This document shows, one piece after another, positions 18,297 to 25,868 of a DNA stretch of 42,185 bases. The stretch is from assembly GCA_001899525.1 (NCBI GenBank), contig MKVY01000034.1:87067-129251 (forward strand), in the 5' to 3' direction. The position numbers and the translations under genes were made by a program. The notes below the pieces were generated by a model, which made no database searches, had not been told where the DNA came from, and worked only from the letters and a program-made list of their open reading frames with translations. The stretch's first letter is position 1, and every line of letters starts with the position of its first letter. The DNA comes from Rhizobiales bacterium 65-9. GTDB lineage: Bacteria > Pseudomonadota > Alphaproteobacteria > Rhizobiales > Beijerinckiaceae.

Positions 18297-18323
18297 CGCG
18301 GCCGCCTTGCGCAGGCGGCCGCG
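18297..18323 (-). other. Intercistronic stem-loop after second binding-protein gene
   Basis: The 10-base arms at 18297-18306 and 18314-18323 are perfect inverted repeats (CGCGGCCGCC with GGCGGCCGCG) around a 7-base loop. On the transcribed strand it begins 7 bases after the binding-protein stop and ends 22 bases before the permease ATG. No U-tract follows. Such stems often protect the upstream message from 3' decay or cause partial termination, giving more binding protein than permease; that role is inferred here. Confidence 0.55.
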
Positions 18324-18330
18324 TGGTCAG

Positions 18331-19908
18331 TTAGCCCTTGATCCACACATTGCTCATGCGCGGCACATAGTAGGGCCGGAAATTCTCGACATTCACGCGC
18401 ACGGCCTGGGTCTTCGGCATCGATCCGAACGGGATCGCCATGACCTGCTCCAGCGCTCGCTCCTGCGCTTTGGCGAACGCCTCCTTGCGCTCGGCCAGCG
18501 TTCGGCCCTCGGAAAGCTGCTTGAAGGCGGCCATGAACTGAGGGTCTCCCTCATTGTCGAGATTGACGCTCGCCGGCGGGGCCATCTGGCGCATCGTCTG
18601 TGGTCCGCCGAGCGCGACCACCGTGATCCAGCCCGTGTAGAAGAAGTTCCAGCCTTCCTTCTCGCGAATGCTCTTCTGCAGCGCCGCCGGCCAGTCGAGC
18701 ACCAGGAGCTCGGCGTTGATGCCGGCCGCTTTCAGCTGCTCCACCATCACCAGCGAGGTGTTGTACATGTAGCTGAATTCGCGATTGGTCATGAGCACGA
18801 CCTTCTCGCCCTTGTAGCCGCCTTCCTTCAGGAGTTGCTTGGCGCGCTCGACGTTCTTCTGGTTGATATATTGCTTGCCGGCCTCGCTGTAATAGGGCTG
18901 ACCCGGAAACTGATAGCCGAAATTGAGCTTGTACTCGCCCTCGCTCGCGGCCTCCATGATCTCGTCGAAATCCATCGCCGCCATGATCGCCTGGCGCACC
19001 TTCGGATTGTCGGTCGGCGGCGCCTTGAAGTTCGGATAGGAGACGTTCATCGTGAACGTCTCAAGCTTCGTCAGCTTGATGTTCTTGTTGTCTTTCAGCC
19101 GCTTCTGCGAGGTCAGCGGCACGTCTTCCACGCCCTGGATCTCGCCCGTCTCCAGCGCGGCCGTGCGCGCGGCCGGCTCCGTCATCATGCGGAAGGTCAC
19201 CGTGTCGAGGCAGGCTGTCTTATAGCCGCCGAAGCCGCTGATATCCTGATAGCGCGTGTCGGGCGTATAGCCGTCGAACCGGCTGAGCTTGACGAAGCTG
19301 TCGGCGCGGAACTCGTCCACCTTGAACGGTCCCGTTCCGATCGGCTGCAGCTGCTGCGCCGGAGCGTCAGCGAGCTCCGCCGGAATGATCGCGACCGGCA
19401 CGGTGAAGGAAGACAGCTGCTCGATGAAAGTCGGCAGCGCGCGCTTCATGCGGATGATGAAGGTGCTCGCGTCCGGCGCCTCCCACTTGTCGACGGCGTC
19501 GAGGATCGACCGGTCGACGCCGATCTTGCGGTAGCGATCGAAGGACGCGACGACGTCCGCCGACGTCATCGTCTTGCCGTTGTGAAACTTGACCCCGTCC
19601 CGCAGCTTGAACGTGTAGCTCATGCCGTCCGCCGCTTCGTCGAGCGACGCGGCGAGTTGCAGCATGGGCGCCATCTTCTCGTCGCGGGTGACCAGCGCCT
19701 CGAAAATATTCATCGCGATATTGCGCGTCGCGCTGGAGTTGGACGCATGCTGGTCGAGGCCCGGCACCCGCGCCTCGAGCGCGAACACGAGATCGCCGCC
19801 CTTGCGCGGACACTGGAACGCGCTTTGCGCCAGCGCGGCGCTTGCCGACAGAAGCAGTCCCGTCGCGATACCGGCGGCCAGCGCCGCTTTTGGAAAGATC
19901 GTCTTCAT
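18331..19908 (-). CDS. Periplasmic family 5 solute-binding protein (second Dpp/opine-type system)
   Basis: This 525-residue exported binding protein is read from ATG 19908, which has GGAGG upstream with good spacing; a TTG two codons earlier is less likely. The Sec signal is MKTIFPKAALAAGIATGLLL and ends near ASAALA-QSAF. Family features are ALEARVPGLDQHASN, YTFKLRDGVKFHNGKTMTSA, GTGPFKVDEF, RQAIMAAMDFDEIM and LLKEGGYKGEKV. It is only modestly similar to the first binding protein of the window and lacks the same ligand-loop sequences, so it is probably not a redundant copy. It lies 42 bases after the LacI regulator gene. Ligand unknown; nearby sugar-acid enzymes and a deacylase suggest an acidic or acylated sugar-like or opine-like compound. 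Confidence 0.9.
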   Translation of the reverse strand: MKTIFPKAALAAGIATGLLLSASAALAQSAFQCPRKGGDLVFALEARVPGLDQHASNSSATRNIAMNIFEALVTRDEKMAPMLQLAASLDEAADGMSYTFKLRDGVKFHNGKTMTSADVVASFDRYRKIGVDRSILDAVDKWEAPDASTFIIRMKRALPTFIEQLSSFTVPVAIIPAELADAPAQQLQPIGTGPFKVDEFRADSFVKLSRFDGYTPDTRYQDISGFGGYKTACLDTVTFRMMTEPAARTAALETGEIQGVEDVPLTSQKRLKDNKNIKLTKLETFTMNVSYPNFKAPPTDNPKVRQAIMAAMDFDEIMEAASEGEYKLNFGYQFPGQPYYSEAGKQYINQKNVERAKQLLKEGGYKGEKVVLMTNREFSYMYNTSLVMVEQLKAAGINAELLVLDWPAALQKSIREKEGWNFFYTGWITVVALGGPQTMRQMAPPASVNLDNEGDPQFMAAFKQLSEGRTLAERKEAFAKAQERALEQVMAIPFGSMPKTQAVRVNVENFRPYYVPRMSNVWIKG

Positions 19909-19950
19909 CGTCAAACCTCCTCCTGTGATTCCGCCTTTGAAGAAATGGCG

Positions 19951-21051
19951 TCACGCGCTCCCGCTGATCGACCGCGCAGGACTTTCGCTCTGCGGGCTCG
20001 CTGACGATCCGTGCGCTGCGAAACGCACGGGAAGAACCTGCTCGCGAAAAGGAAACGCGCCTTCAGCCAGCCGCGCCAGCATCGCGTCCGCCGCCGTCTC
20101 GCCAAGCGCATAGGCCGGCGAGAAGACCGTGCTCAATTCCGGCGTGGCGTAGCGCCAGAATTCGAGCCCGTTGAAGCCCGTCACGCGAACGTCCTGTGGA
20201 ATGCGCAGGCCGCGGTCCGACAGGAGCCGCATGCCCGCGATCGCCATCTGGTCGTTGCCGCCGATCAGCGCGTCCGGCGCGCCATGCGCCTCGATGTGCC
20301 GGGAAAGGGCCGCCTGCGTCGCCTCGAAACCTTCGTCGCGGCCGCGCACCACGTCGAACGCGACGGAGCCGCCGCGCCCGGCGAGCGCCGAGCGCACGCC
20401 CTGCTCGCGGCGCTCCATCGCCGGCCATTCAAGCGCTGGCTTCAGCATCACGATGCGACGCGCGCCGCCATCGAGAAGATGCTCCGCGACAGCCCGTCCG
20501 CCGCCGAAATCATCCTGCAGAACGCTCGCGCAATCGGTGGCGTCCTCTGGCATGCGATCCTGAATCAGCACGACCGGCTGCTGCAACGTCGCGACGCGAT
20601 CGATGACCATGCTCCGCGCCCGCGCGTCGCCGGACAGCATCAGGCAGACCCCATCGCTCTCCACCTGACGCAGCATGCTGACGCTGTCGAGCGCGGTCGG
20701 CGAAACGCCGTGAATCACGATGCTGTAGCCGCGCGCGCCGAGCCGCGCGTTCAGGCCGGCCAGCACGGCGGCCGTGAGCGGATCGGACACATAATAGGGC
20801 GAGGGGTCGATGATGATCACGCCGATAGCCTGCCGCCTGTCGGTGCGAAGGCGGCGCGCATTCGCATGTGGTCGATAGCCGAGCGTCTGGCAGGCTTTCA
20901 TCACCCGGTCGGCGAGCGGTTTTCCGACCTGTCCCGCCCGTCCGTTGACGACGTTCGACACCGTCATCGGCGTCGTGCCGGCGGCGCGCGCCACATCGCG
21001 CAGCGTGGCGCGCCGTCCGATCAGAGCCTGATTGACGGGCGCCGCCGTCAT
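19951..21051 (-). CDS. LacI family transcriptional regulator
   Basis: This 366-residue DNA-binding regulator has an N-terminal helix-turn-helix with hinge (ATLRDVARAAGTTPMTVSNV, then VNGRAGQVGKPLADRV). The periplasmic-binding-protein-like sensor domain follows: AIGVIIIDPSPYYVSDPLTA, LMLSGDARARS, HLLDGGARRIVMLKPA, DALIGGNDQMAIAGMRLLSD and PQDVRVTGFNG. Members usually repress catabolic operons and release DNA on binding a sugar or sugar acid. ATG 21051 shares a base with the dehydratase stop (TGATG), so it is co-transcribed and translationally coupled with the pathway. It therefore probably autoregulates the whole cluster from the promoter upstream of 25555. The effector is unknown. Confidence 0.92.
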   Translation of the reverse strand: MTAAPVNQALIGRRATLRDVARAAGTTPMTVSNVVNGRAGQVGKPLADRVMKACQTLGYRPHANARRLRTDRRQAIGVIIIDPSPYYVSDPLTAAVLAGLNARLGARGYSIVIHGVSPTALDSVSMLRQVESDGVCLMLSGDARARSMVIDRVATLQQPVVLIQDRMPEDATDCASVLQDDFGGGRAVAEHLLDGGARRIVMLKPALEWPAMERREQGVRSALAGRGGSVAFDVVRGRDEGFEATQAALSRHIEAHGAPDALIGGNDQMAIAGMRLLSDRGLRIPQDVRVTGFNGLEFWRYATPELSTVFSPAYALGETAADAMLARLAEGAFPFREQVLPVRFAAHGSSASPQSESPARSISGSA

Positions 21052-22778
21052 CAGTGCGACACTCTCGGAACGCCGTCGCCGCTCGATCCCACGAGGAAAT
21101 CGAAGTCCACGCCGCGATCGGCCTGAAGAACATGCTCCACATAGAGCTTTTCCCATCCCCGCGCGTAAGGAGACTGGAAAGGCGCCAGCGCGTTTCGCCG
21201 CCGGTCGAGCTCGTCGGCCGCAACCAGCAGCTCAAGGCGCCGCGCGGGAACGTCGAGTTCGATGAGATCGCCGTCACGAACCAGCGCGAGCGGACCGCCG
21301 CTCGCGGCCTCGGGCGCCGCATGAAGCACGACGGTGCCATACGCCGTGCCGCTCATGCGCGCATCCGAGATGCGGACCATGTCGGTGATTCCCTGCTTGA
21401 GAAGCTTCGGCGGAATCGGCAGGTTGCCGATCTCGGCCATGCCGGGATAGCCGATCGGGCCGCAGTTGCGCAGCACGAGCACGCTGGTCGCATCGACGTC
21501 GAGCGCCGGATCGTCGATGCGTTTCTTCAGATCGTCAGCGCTGTCGAACACGACGGCTCGGCCGCGATGCTTCATCAATGACGGGGACGCTGCGGAAGGT
21601 TTTATGACCGCGCCCCCCGGAGCAAGATTGCCGCGCAGAACCGCGATGCCGCCCGCCGGCTTGAAGGGGGCGTCGTAAGAAAAAATCACGCGGCTGTCAT
21701 GGATTTCGGCGCCTTCGTTCTGCGCGCCGATGGAGCGGCCCGACACCGTGAGCGCCTCGCCGCGCAGTTTTGGCGAGAGCTCCCGAAGCACCGCCGGCAC
21801 GCCGCCCGAGTAATAAAAATCCTCCATCAGATATTCGCCTGACGGCATCAGATTGACGAGACACGGAATCTCCCGACCCCACGAATCCCAATCATCCAGC
21901 GAGAGCGGAACGCCGATGCGCGCCGCGAGCGCGAGCAGATGGACGACGGCGTTGGTCGAGCCGCCCAGCGCCGCATTGAGAACGATGGCGTTGTGAAAGG
22001 CGTCGCGCGTGAGAACCTTGTCGAGCGTCAGCTTTTCACGAACCATCTCGACGGCGCGCCGGCCGCTTTCAAAGGCGAGCGCCTGCCGTCGCGCATCGAC
22101 GGCGGGAATCGCGCCGTTGTCCGGCAGCGCGACGCCGAGGCCCTCGCACAGGCTGGCCATCGTCGAGGCGGTGCCCATCGTCATGCAGGAGCCGGCGCTG
22201 CGCGACATGGCCGCTTCCGCCGCCATGAACTCGTCGACGCTCATCTCGCCGGCGCGAACCGCCTCCTTGAAGCGGATCACATCCGTTCCGGAGCCGATCA
22301 GCTTGCCTTTCCACCGCCCGGACAACATCGGTCCGCCGGACACGACGATCGTCGGCAGGCCGACGCTGGCCGCGCCCATGAGCGCGCCTGGCGTGGTCTT
22401 GTCGCAGCCGACGAGAAGCACGACGCCGTCCATCGGCTGCGAGCGGATCGAGGCCTCGACATCCATGCTCAGCAGGTTGCGGTAGAGCATCGTCGTTGGC
22501 CGCATCAGCGGCTCGCTCAGCGACGTCACCGGAAATTCGAGCGGAAAGCCGCCGGCTTCATAAACGCCGCGTTTCACATGCTCCGCCAGGCCGCGCAGAT
22601 GGCCGTTGCAGGGCGTGAGGTCGGACCATGTGTTGCAGATGCCGATGACCGGGCGGCCGTCGAACATGCGTTGCGGATGGCCCTGGTTCTTCAGCCAGGA
22701 CCGATAGATGAAGCCGTAGGAATCCTGCCGCGCGAACCACTCCCGCGACCGCAGCTCCTTGTCGTCGTCCTTGCTCAC
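21051..22778 (-). CDS. IlvD/Edd family dehydratase (sugar-acid dehydratase, arabinonate dehydratase-like)
   Basis: This 575-residue iron-sulfur enzyme removes water from a sugar acid or dihydroxy acid to give a 2-keto-3-deoxy acid. Cys57 (LTPCNGH), Cys125 (VGCDKTTPG) and Cys198 (GSCMTMGTAST) are the cluster ligands. Their spacing (68 and 73 residues) is that of the pentonate dehydratase branch with a [2Fe-2S] cluster, for which L-arabinonate dehydratase is the model. DGRPVIGICNTWSDLTPCN and the NAVVHLLALAARIGV segment also match. GTG at 22778 is the start. It lies 4 bases after the amidohydrolase stop and overlaps the LacI start by one base. An exact substrate (arabinonate, fuconate, xylonate or another) cannot be set from sequence alone. 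Confidence 0.9.
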   Translation of the reverse strand: MSKDDDKELRSREWFARQDSYGFIYRSWLKNQGHPQRMFDGRPVIGICNTWSDLTPCNGHLRGLAEHVKRGVYEAGGFPLEFPVTSLSEPLMRPTTMLYRNLLSMDVEASIRSQPMDGVVLLVGCDKTTPGALMGAASVGLPTIVVSGGPMLSGRWKGKLIGSGTDVIRFKEAVRAGEMSVDEFMAAEAAMSRSAGSCMTMGTASTMASLCEGLGVALPDNGAIPAVDARRQALAFESGRRAVEMVREKLTLDKVLTRDAFHNAIVLNAALGGSTNAVVHLLALAARIGVPLSLDDWDSWGREIPCLVNLMPSGEYLMEDFYYSGGVPAVLRELSPKLRGEALTVSGRSIGAQNEGAEIHDSRVIFSYDAPFKPAGGIAVLRGNLAPGGAVIKPSAASPSLMKHRGRAVVFDSADDLKKRIDDPALDVDATSVLVLRNCGPIGYPGMAEIGNLPIPPKLLKQGITDMVRISDARMSGTAYGTVVLHAAPEAASGGPLALVRDGDLIELDVPARRLELLVAADELDRRRNALAPFQSPYARGWEKLYVEHVLQADRGVDFDFLVGSSGDGVPRVSH

Positions 22779-22782
22779 GCGC

Positions 22783-23643
22783 TTACCCCGGATAGCCGCC
22801 GTGCCACCAATGCTCGAGCGGGTTGGAGTGGATGATGCCTTCGATCGTCGTCTCCGCGACGCGCGGCAGGCGCGTCCCCTCGACCTGATCGTTGATCCGC
22901 CGCAGCCCCTCGATCGAATCGCGCACGCTGGTGAACGGGAAATCCGTGCCGAAGAATATCTTCGGCCGCTCGGTGATCAGATATTCCTGCGCGCAGATAA
23001 GAATGTTGTAATATTGCCAGGGCCGATAATAAAGCGCCGACACCTCGCAATAGACGTTCGGATTTTTCCGCGCGACGACGATGCACTCCTCGTACCAGGG
23101 ATGGCCCATATGGGCCATGACGATCTTCAGGTCGGGATACTGGTGCGCGATCGTGTCCACGTCGAGCGGACGGCCGTAATTGATCGGGGCGTTGTTGCCG
23201 TATGTCGTTCCCATATGCATGGTGAGCGGCAAATTGTTTTTGGAGAGATACTCGTAGACCGGCTTCATGCGCGGATCGAGCAGCGACACGCCGTTATAGA
23301 TCGGCCCGAACTTGGCGCCCTTGAGCTTCAGATCCTCGATCGCGTGCACGAGCAGATCCATGGCGTCGGGCCGACGCGGATCGACCGCCGCGAATCCGAT
23401 GAACTTGTCGGGGTATTTCGCGACCGCTCGCGCGGTCACCTCGTCGTCGCCGTCGATGCCGATGGAATCGTGATACCGCAGCGAGAAGATGATCGCCTTG
23501 TCGACCTCCTGCATCGCAGCATGGATCGTCTCGCAATCGGATTCGAGCGCGAAGCCGCCCGGACGCGCGATCGCCGACTGCTGCGCATAGAGCGGCAGCA
23601 TCTGGTTCGGGTCATAGATATTGACGTGACAATCGACGATCAT
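22783..23643 (-). CDS. Metal-dependent amidohydrolase, amidohydrolase-2 family (possible lactonase)
   Basis: This 286-residue TIM-barrel hydrolase of the Amidohydro_2 family has no signal peptide. The N-terminal metal motif is atypical: IVDCHVNIYDPNQ has one His (DCH) where many members have HxH. Later metal and active-site residues are visible in LTMHMGTTYG, KIVMAHMGHPWYEEC and FFGTDFPF (Asp). Members of this family act as sugar lactonases (4-sulfomuconolactone or fucono-lactonase type), 2-pyrone-4,6-dicarboxylate hydrolases or decarboxylases. Between an RraA-type aldolase and a sugar-acid dehydratase, a lactone hydrolase is the simplest reading. It starts at ATG 23643, 20 bases after the RraA-like gene. 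Function is inferred, not shown. Confidence 0.82.
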   Translation of the reverse strand: MIVDCHVNIYDPNQMLPLYAQQSAIARPGGFALESDCETIHAAMQEVDKAIIFSLRYHDSIGIDGDDEVTARAVAKYPDKFIGFAAVDPRRPDAMDLLVHAIEDLKLKGAKFGPIYNGVSLLDPRMKPVYEYLSKNNLPLTMHMGTTYGNNAPINYGRPLDVDTIAHQYPDLKIVMAHMGHPWYEECIVVARKNPNVYCEVSALYYRPWQYYNILICAQEYLITERPKIFFGTDFPFTSVRDSIEGLRRINDQVEGTRLPRVAETTIEGIIHSNPLEHWWHGGYPG

Positions 23644-23663
23644 GGCTCCTCCACGCGGATTGA

Positions 23664-24323
23664 TTACAGCACGCCGTAGCGCGCAAAGACGTCGGCGAGA
23701 GAATCGCCGCGCTGCAGGTCGCGAAGCGTGTTCCGTTCACCGTTGATTTTCTCGAAAGCGAGTCGCAGGACTTCCTCTTCCGCCTTCTGCGGAATGACGA
23801 CCACGCCGTCGGCGTCGCCGAAAACGAGATCGCCTGACCGCACCGGCACGCCGGCGCATTCGATCGGCGTGTCGAGCGCCATGATCTTGCCGCGCCCCTT
23901 GGAGTCGAGCGGCGCGATTCCAGCATGGAACACCGGAAATTTCATCGCCTTGATCGCCTTGATGTCGCGCACGCAGCCATCCATCAGCGCGCCTGCGGCG
24001 CCGCGCGTGCGCGATGCAGTCGAGAGAAGCTCGCCCCACGGCGCCACGCGCGCGGGATTGGAGCAGGCGAAGACCGGAATCTCGTCCGGCTTCAGGCTGT
24101 CGATCAGTTTGATCTCGAGCTCATAGGGATTGCTGCCTTCAGGAACGTCATAGACCTCCATGAAGGCCGCGGTGCGCGCGCGCCCGACCATCACGAGGCT
24201 CTCGTCCAGCGGCCGCACGGAGGAGGGCAGCGCCTGTTTGGTCAGGCCGGCCTGATCGAGGCAGTCCGAGAGCACCGAAGCGAAGAGCTTGGCGCGGATA
24301 TCGGCGAGGGAGAAAGCGGCCAT
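23664..24323 (-). CDS. RraA family aldolase-like protein (4-hydroxy-2-oxo-acid aldolase type)
   Basis: This 219-residue cytoplasmic protein of the RraA/HMG-aldolase fold opens MAAFSLADIRAKLFASVLSD and shows the family metal and pyruvate-binding segments: WGELLSTASRTRGAAGALMD, DGCVRDIKAIKAMKFPVF and GDLVFGDADGVVVIP. The Arg-Asp of VRD and the upstream GELLS stretch are those used by 4-hydroxy-4-methyl-2-oxoglutarate/4-carboxy-4-hydroxy-2-oxoadipate aldolases. Regulator-of-RNase-E proteins share the fold but lack the catabolic context. Here it follows a sugar-acid dehydratase-type gene by 26 bases, so retro-aldol cleavage of a 2-keto-3-deoxy or 4-hydroxy-2-oxo acid is likely. Lyase chemistry and substrate are inferred. 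Confidence 0.85.
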   Translation of the reverse strand: MAAFSLADIRAKLFASVLSDCLDQAGLTKQALPSSVRPLDESLVMVGRARTAAFMEVYDVPEGSNPYELEIKLIDSLKPDEIPVFACSNPARVAPWGELLSTASRTRGAAGALMDGCVRDIKAIKAMKFPVFHAGIAPLDSKGRGKIMALDTPIECAGVPVRSGDLVFGDADGVVVIPQKAEEEVLRLAFEKINGERNTLRDLQRGDSLADVFARYGVL

Positions 24324-24349
24324 GAAGGGCGGCTCCTGTCGTTATTCGG

Positions 24350-25555
24350 TCATTGGATCGCGCTGCGCCGCACATGCGTGCCGGCGTCAGCGAGAAATTC
24401 GGGCGCGAGATCGAGGCCGAGGCCGGGACCGGGCAGCGGCGACAGCCAACCGTTTTTGATCGTCGGAAGCGCGGTGACCACGCGCTGGTACCAGCCCCGC
24501 GTATAGGCGCGGACGGTTTCCTGCAGATAGCCGTTGCGGCAGGTCAGCGATAGCAGCGAGCCGGCGACGAAGCCGATCGGACCGGTGCAGTCATGCGGCG
24601 TTATCGGGCGCGCGAACGCGTCCGCCAGCGCCGCGATCTTGCGCCCTTCCGTCAGTCCGCCGGACCAGCCGCAATCGAACGAGACGATTCCAAGCGCGTT
24701 CTTTGCGAGCAGCCTGCGGAAGCTTTCTTTTGTCGCCGTCGTCTCCGAACCGAGGATGGGGATGCGCGTGAACGCGGCGAGCTCCGCCAGGCCGTCGACA
24801 TCGTCCATGCGGATCGGATCCTCGAACCAGGCTGGCTCGAAAGGCTCCACGGCGCGGATGATGCGTTTGGCGCTTTCGACGTCCCAGAGCGAGTGCAGCT
24901 CGATCATGATGTCGATGTCGCGGCCGACCGCCTCGCGGATGCGCGCGACGATCCGCGTCGCCTCGTCGATCTGTCGGGCCGAGATCCCGACGCCGCCATT
25001 CTCGAACGCGGCGAAATCGAACGGCCAGATTTTCATGCCGCTGACGCCCTCGGCGACCAGCGATCTGGCGAGCCGCTCCGGCTCGCTCATGAAAGCCTTG
25101 AGATCGTCGAGATCGCTGGCTTCGGAATCCTCGATGCCGAACCAGCGCTTCACGTCGCCGCGCGGCTTCGTCACGTAATGCGGGCCGGCGCAAGTATTGT
25201 AGACGCGCACCCTGTCGCGGCAGAGGCCGCCCATCAGCCGCCAGAGCGGCCAGCCGGCGGCCCGCGCCGACAGGTCCCAGAGCGCGATGTCGATCGCGGA
25301 GGCGGCCCGCATTTCGGCGCCGGAGGCGCCATAACCGACCGGATAGCGCGTCAGCCGGCTGTGCCATTCCTCGATGCGCGTGGCGTCTCCGCCGAGCATC
25401 TGGGGGGCGATCACGTCATGGATGACGGCTTCAACCGCAGAGGGAGCGAAAAAGGTCTCGCCCAGTCCCCGCGCCCCGTCCCGGCCCTCGACCGCCACCC
25501 ACAGCAGATTGTCATGCCAATCCGCGCGAATGGTTTCGATGGCCGCGATCTTCAT
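24350..25555 (-). CDS. Enolase superfamily enzyme, galactonate/mannonate dehydratase-like (first gene of cluster)
   Basis: This 401-residue enzyme is read from ATG 25555 (MKIAAIETIRADWHDN). The frame stays open upstream without family sequence. Metal ligands are Glu219 (MIELHSLWD), Glu245 (WFEDPI) and Glu271 (GSETTAT). The His two residues after the first ligand, His221, is the feature of the D-galactonate dehydratase-like group. Lys175 (GMKIWPFD), Asp294 (FDCGWSGG) and His321 (TPHDCTG) complete a plausible acid-base set. The likely reaction is dehydration of an aldonate or aldarate to a 2-keto-3-deoxy acid. It is the first gene of the ten-gene leftward cluster, behind a sigma70-like promoter. 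Substrate choice needs experiment. Confidence 0.88.
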   Translation of the reverse strand: MKIAAIETIRADWHDNLLWVAVEGRDGARGLGETFFAPSAVEAVIHDVIAPQMLGGDATRIEEWHSRLTRYPVGYGASGAEMRAASAIDIALWDLSARAAGWPLWRLMGGLCRDRVRVYNTCAGPHYVTKPRGDVKRWFGIEDSEASDLDDLKAFMSEPERLARSLVAEGVSGMKIWPFDFAAFENGGVGISARQIDEATRIVARIREAVGRDIDIMIELHSLWDVESAKRIIRAVEPFEPAWFEDPIRMDDVDGLAELAAFTRIPILGSETTATKESFRRLLAKNALGIVSFDCGWSGGLTEGRKIAALADAFARPITPHDCTGPIGFVAGSLLSLTCRNGYLQETVRAYTRGWYQRVVTALPTIKNGWLSPLPGPGLGLDLAPEFLADAGTHVRRSAIQ

Positions 25556-25577
25556 CAGCAGCCGCTTCGGGAAACCG

Positions 25578-25592
25578 CGCCGGGACCCGGCG
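25578..25592. repeat. Perfect hyphenated palindrome in leader of sugar-acid cluster
   Basis: CGCCGGG and CCCGGCG flank a single A, making a 15-base symmetric site between the predicted promoter and the ATG at 25555. It could be an operator for the co-transcribed LacI regulator. However, LacI-family sites usually have a central CG, which this site lacks, so the link is only a suggestion. Confidence 0.35.
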
Positions 25593-25623
25593 TGCAAGAC
25601 GGTTGAGCGCAAAGCATGACTGA

Positions 25624-25653
25624 ACTTTAACGATATAGTCGGTCCTTTGTCAA
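25624..25653 (-). promoter_or_regulatory. Sigma70-like promoter of the sugar-acid cluster
   Basis: On the reverse strand a perfect TTGACA (-35, at 25648-25653) is followed after 18 bases by TAAAGT (-10, at 25624-25629, 4 of 6 consensus). Transcription would start near 25617, about 60 bases before the ATG at 25555. The exact -35 is striking in GC-rich DNA, but the -10 match is modest. Confidence 0.4.
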
Positions 25654-25868
25654 CTGCTTCCCGCATCCCGCCGGCTGCGCTCCTGTCATCGTCGTCGGCA
25701 GTAGCGCGCAGATCGCTGAGGTCCGAAAAAGAAAGAGAAAATACAGCTCTTTGACGTGTTAACGTTGTTCGCCTGGACGCTTCCCCTACGTAAAAAAAAG
25801 ATTGCCCGAACATTACCGTTAAGATAGATTTAAGAGCGGGCTTTTGATTTTACTGAGGAAATTTAGCC

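Larger units (their letters stand above)
25556..25868. other. 313-base divergent intergenic region, AT-rich on the PEP-CTERM side
   Basis: This gap separates the leftward sugar-acid cluster from the rightward PEP-CTERM gene. The left third holds the palindrome at 25578 and the promoter at 25624-25653. From about 25740 the sequence is unusually A+T-rich for this window, with a run of eight A at 25792-25799 and many TTAA steps. That fits promoter or nucleoid-protein binding DNA for the PEP-CTERM gene, but I find no convincing -35/-10 pair there. A clear GAGGAAA ribosome site lies just before the ATG at 25869. I see no coding sequence. Confidence 0.5.

Noticed and set aside
17021-20004. Long rightward open frames opposite the second importer's genes
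   Set aside because: They mirror three well-supported leftward genes and carry no family motif.
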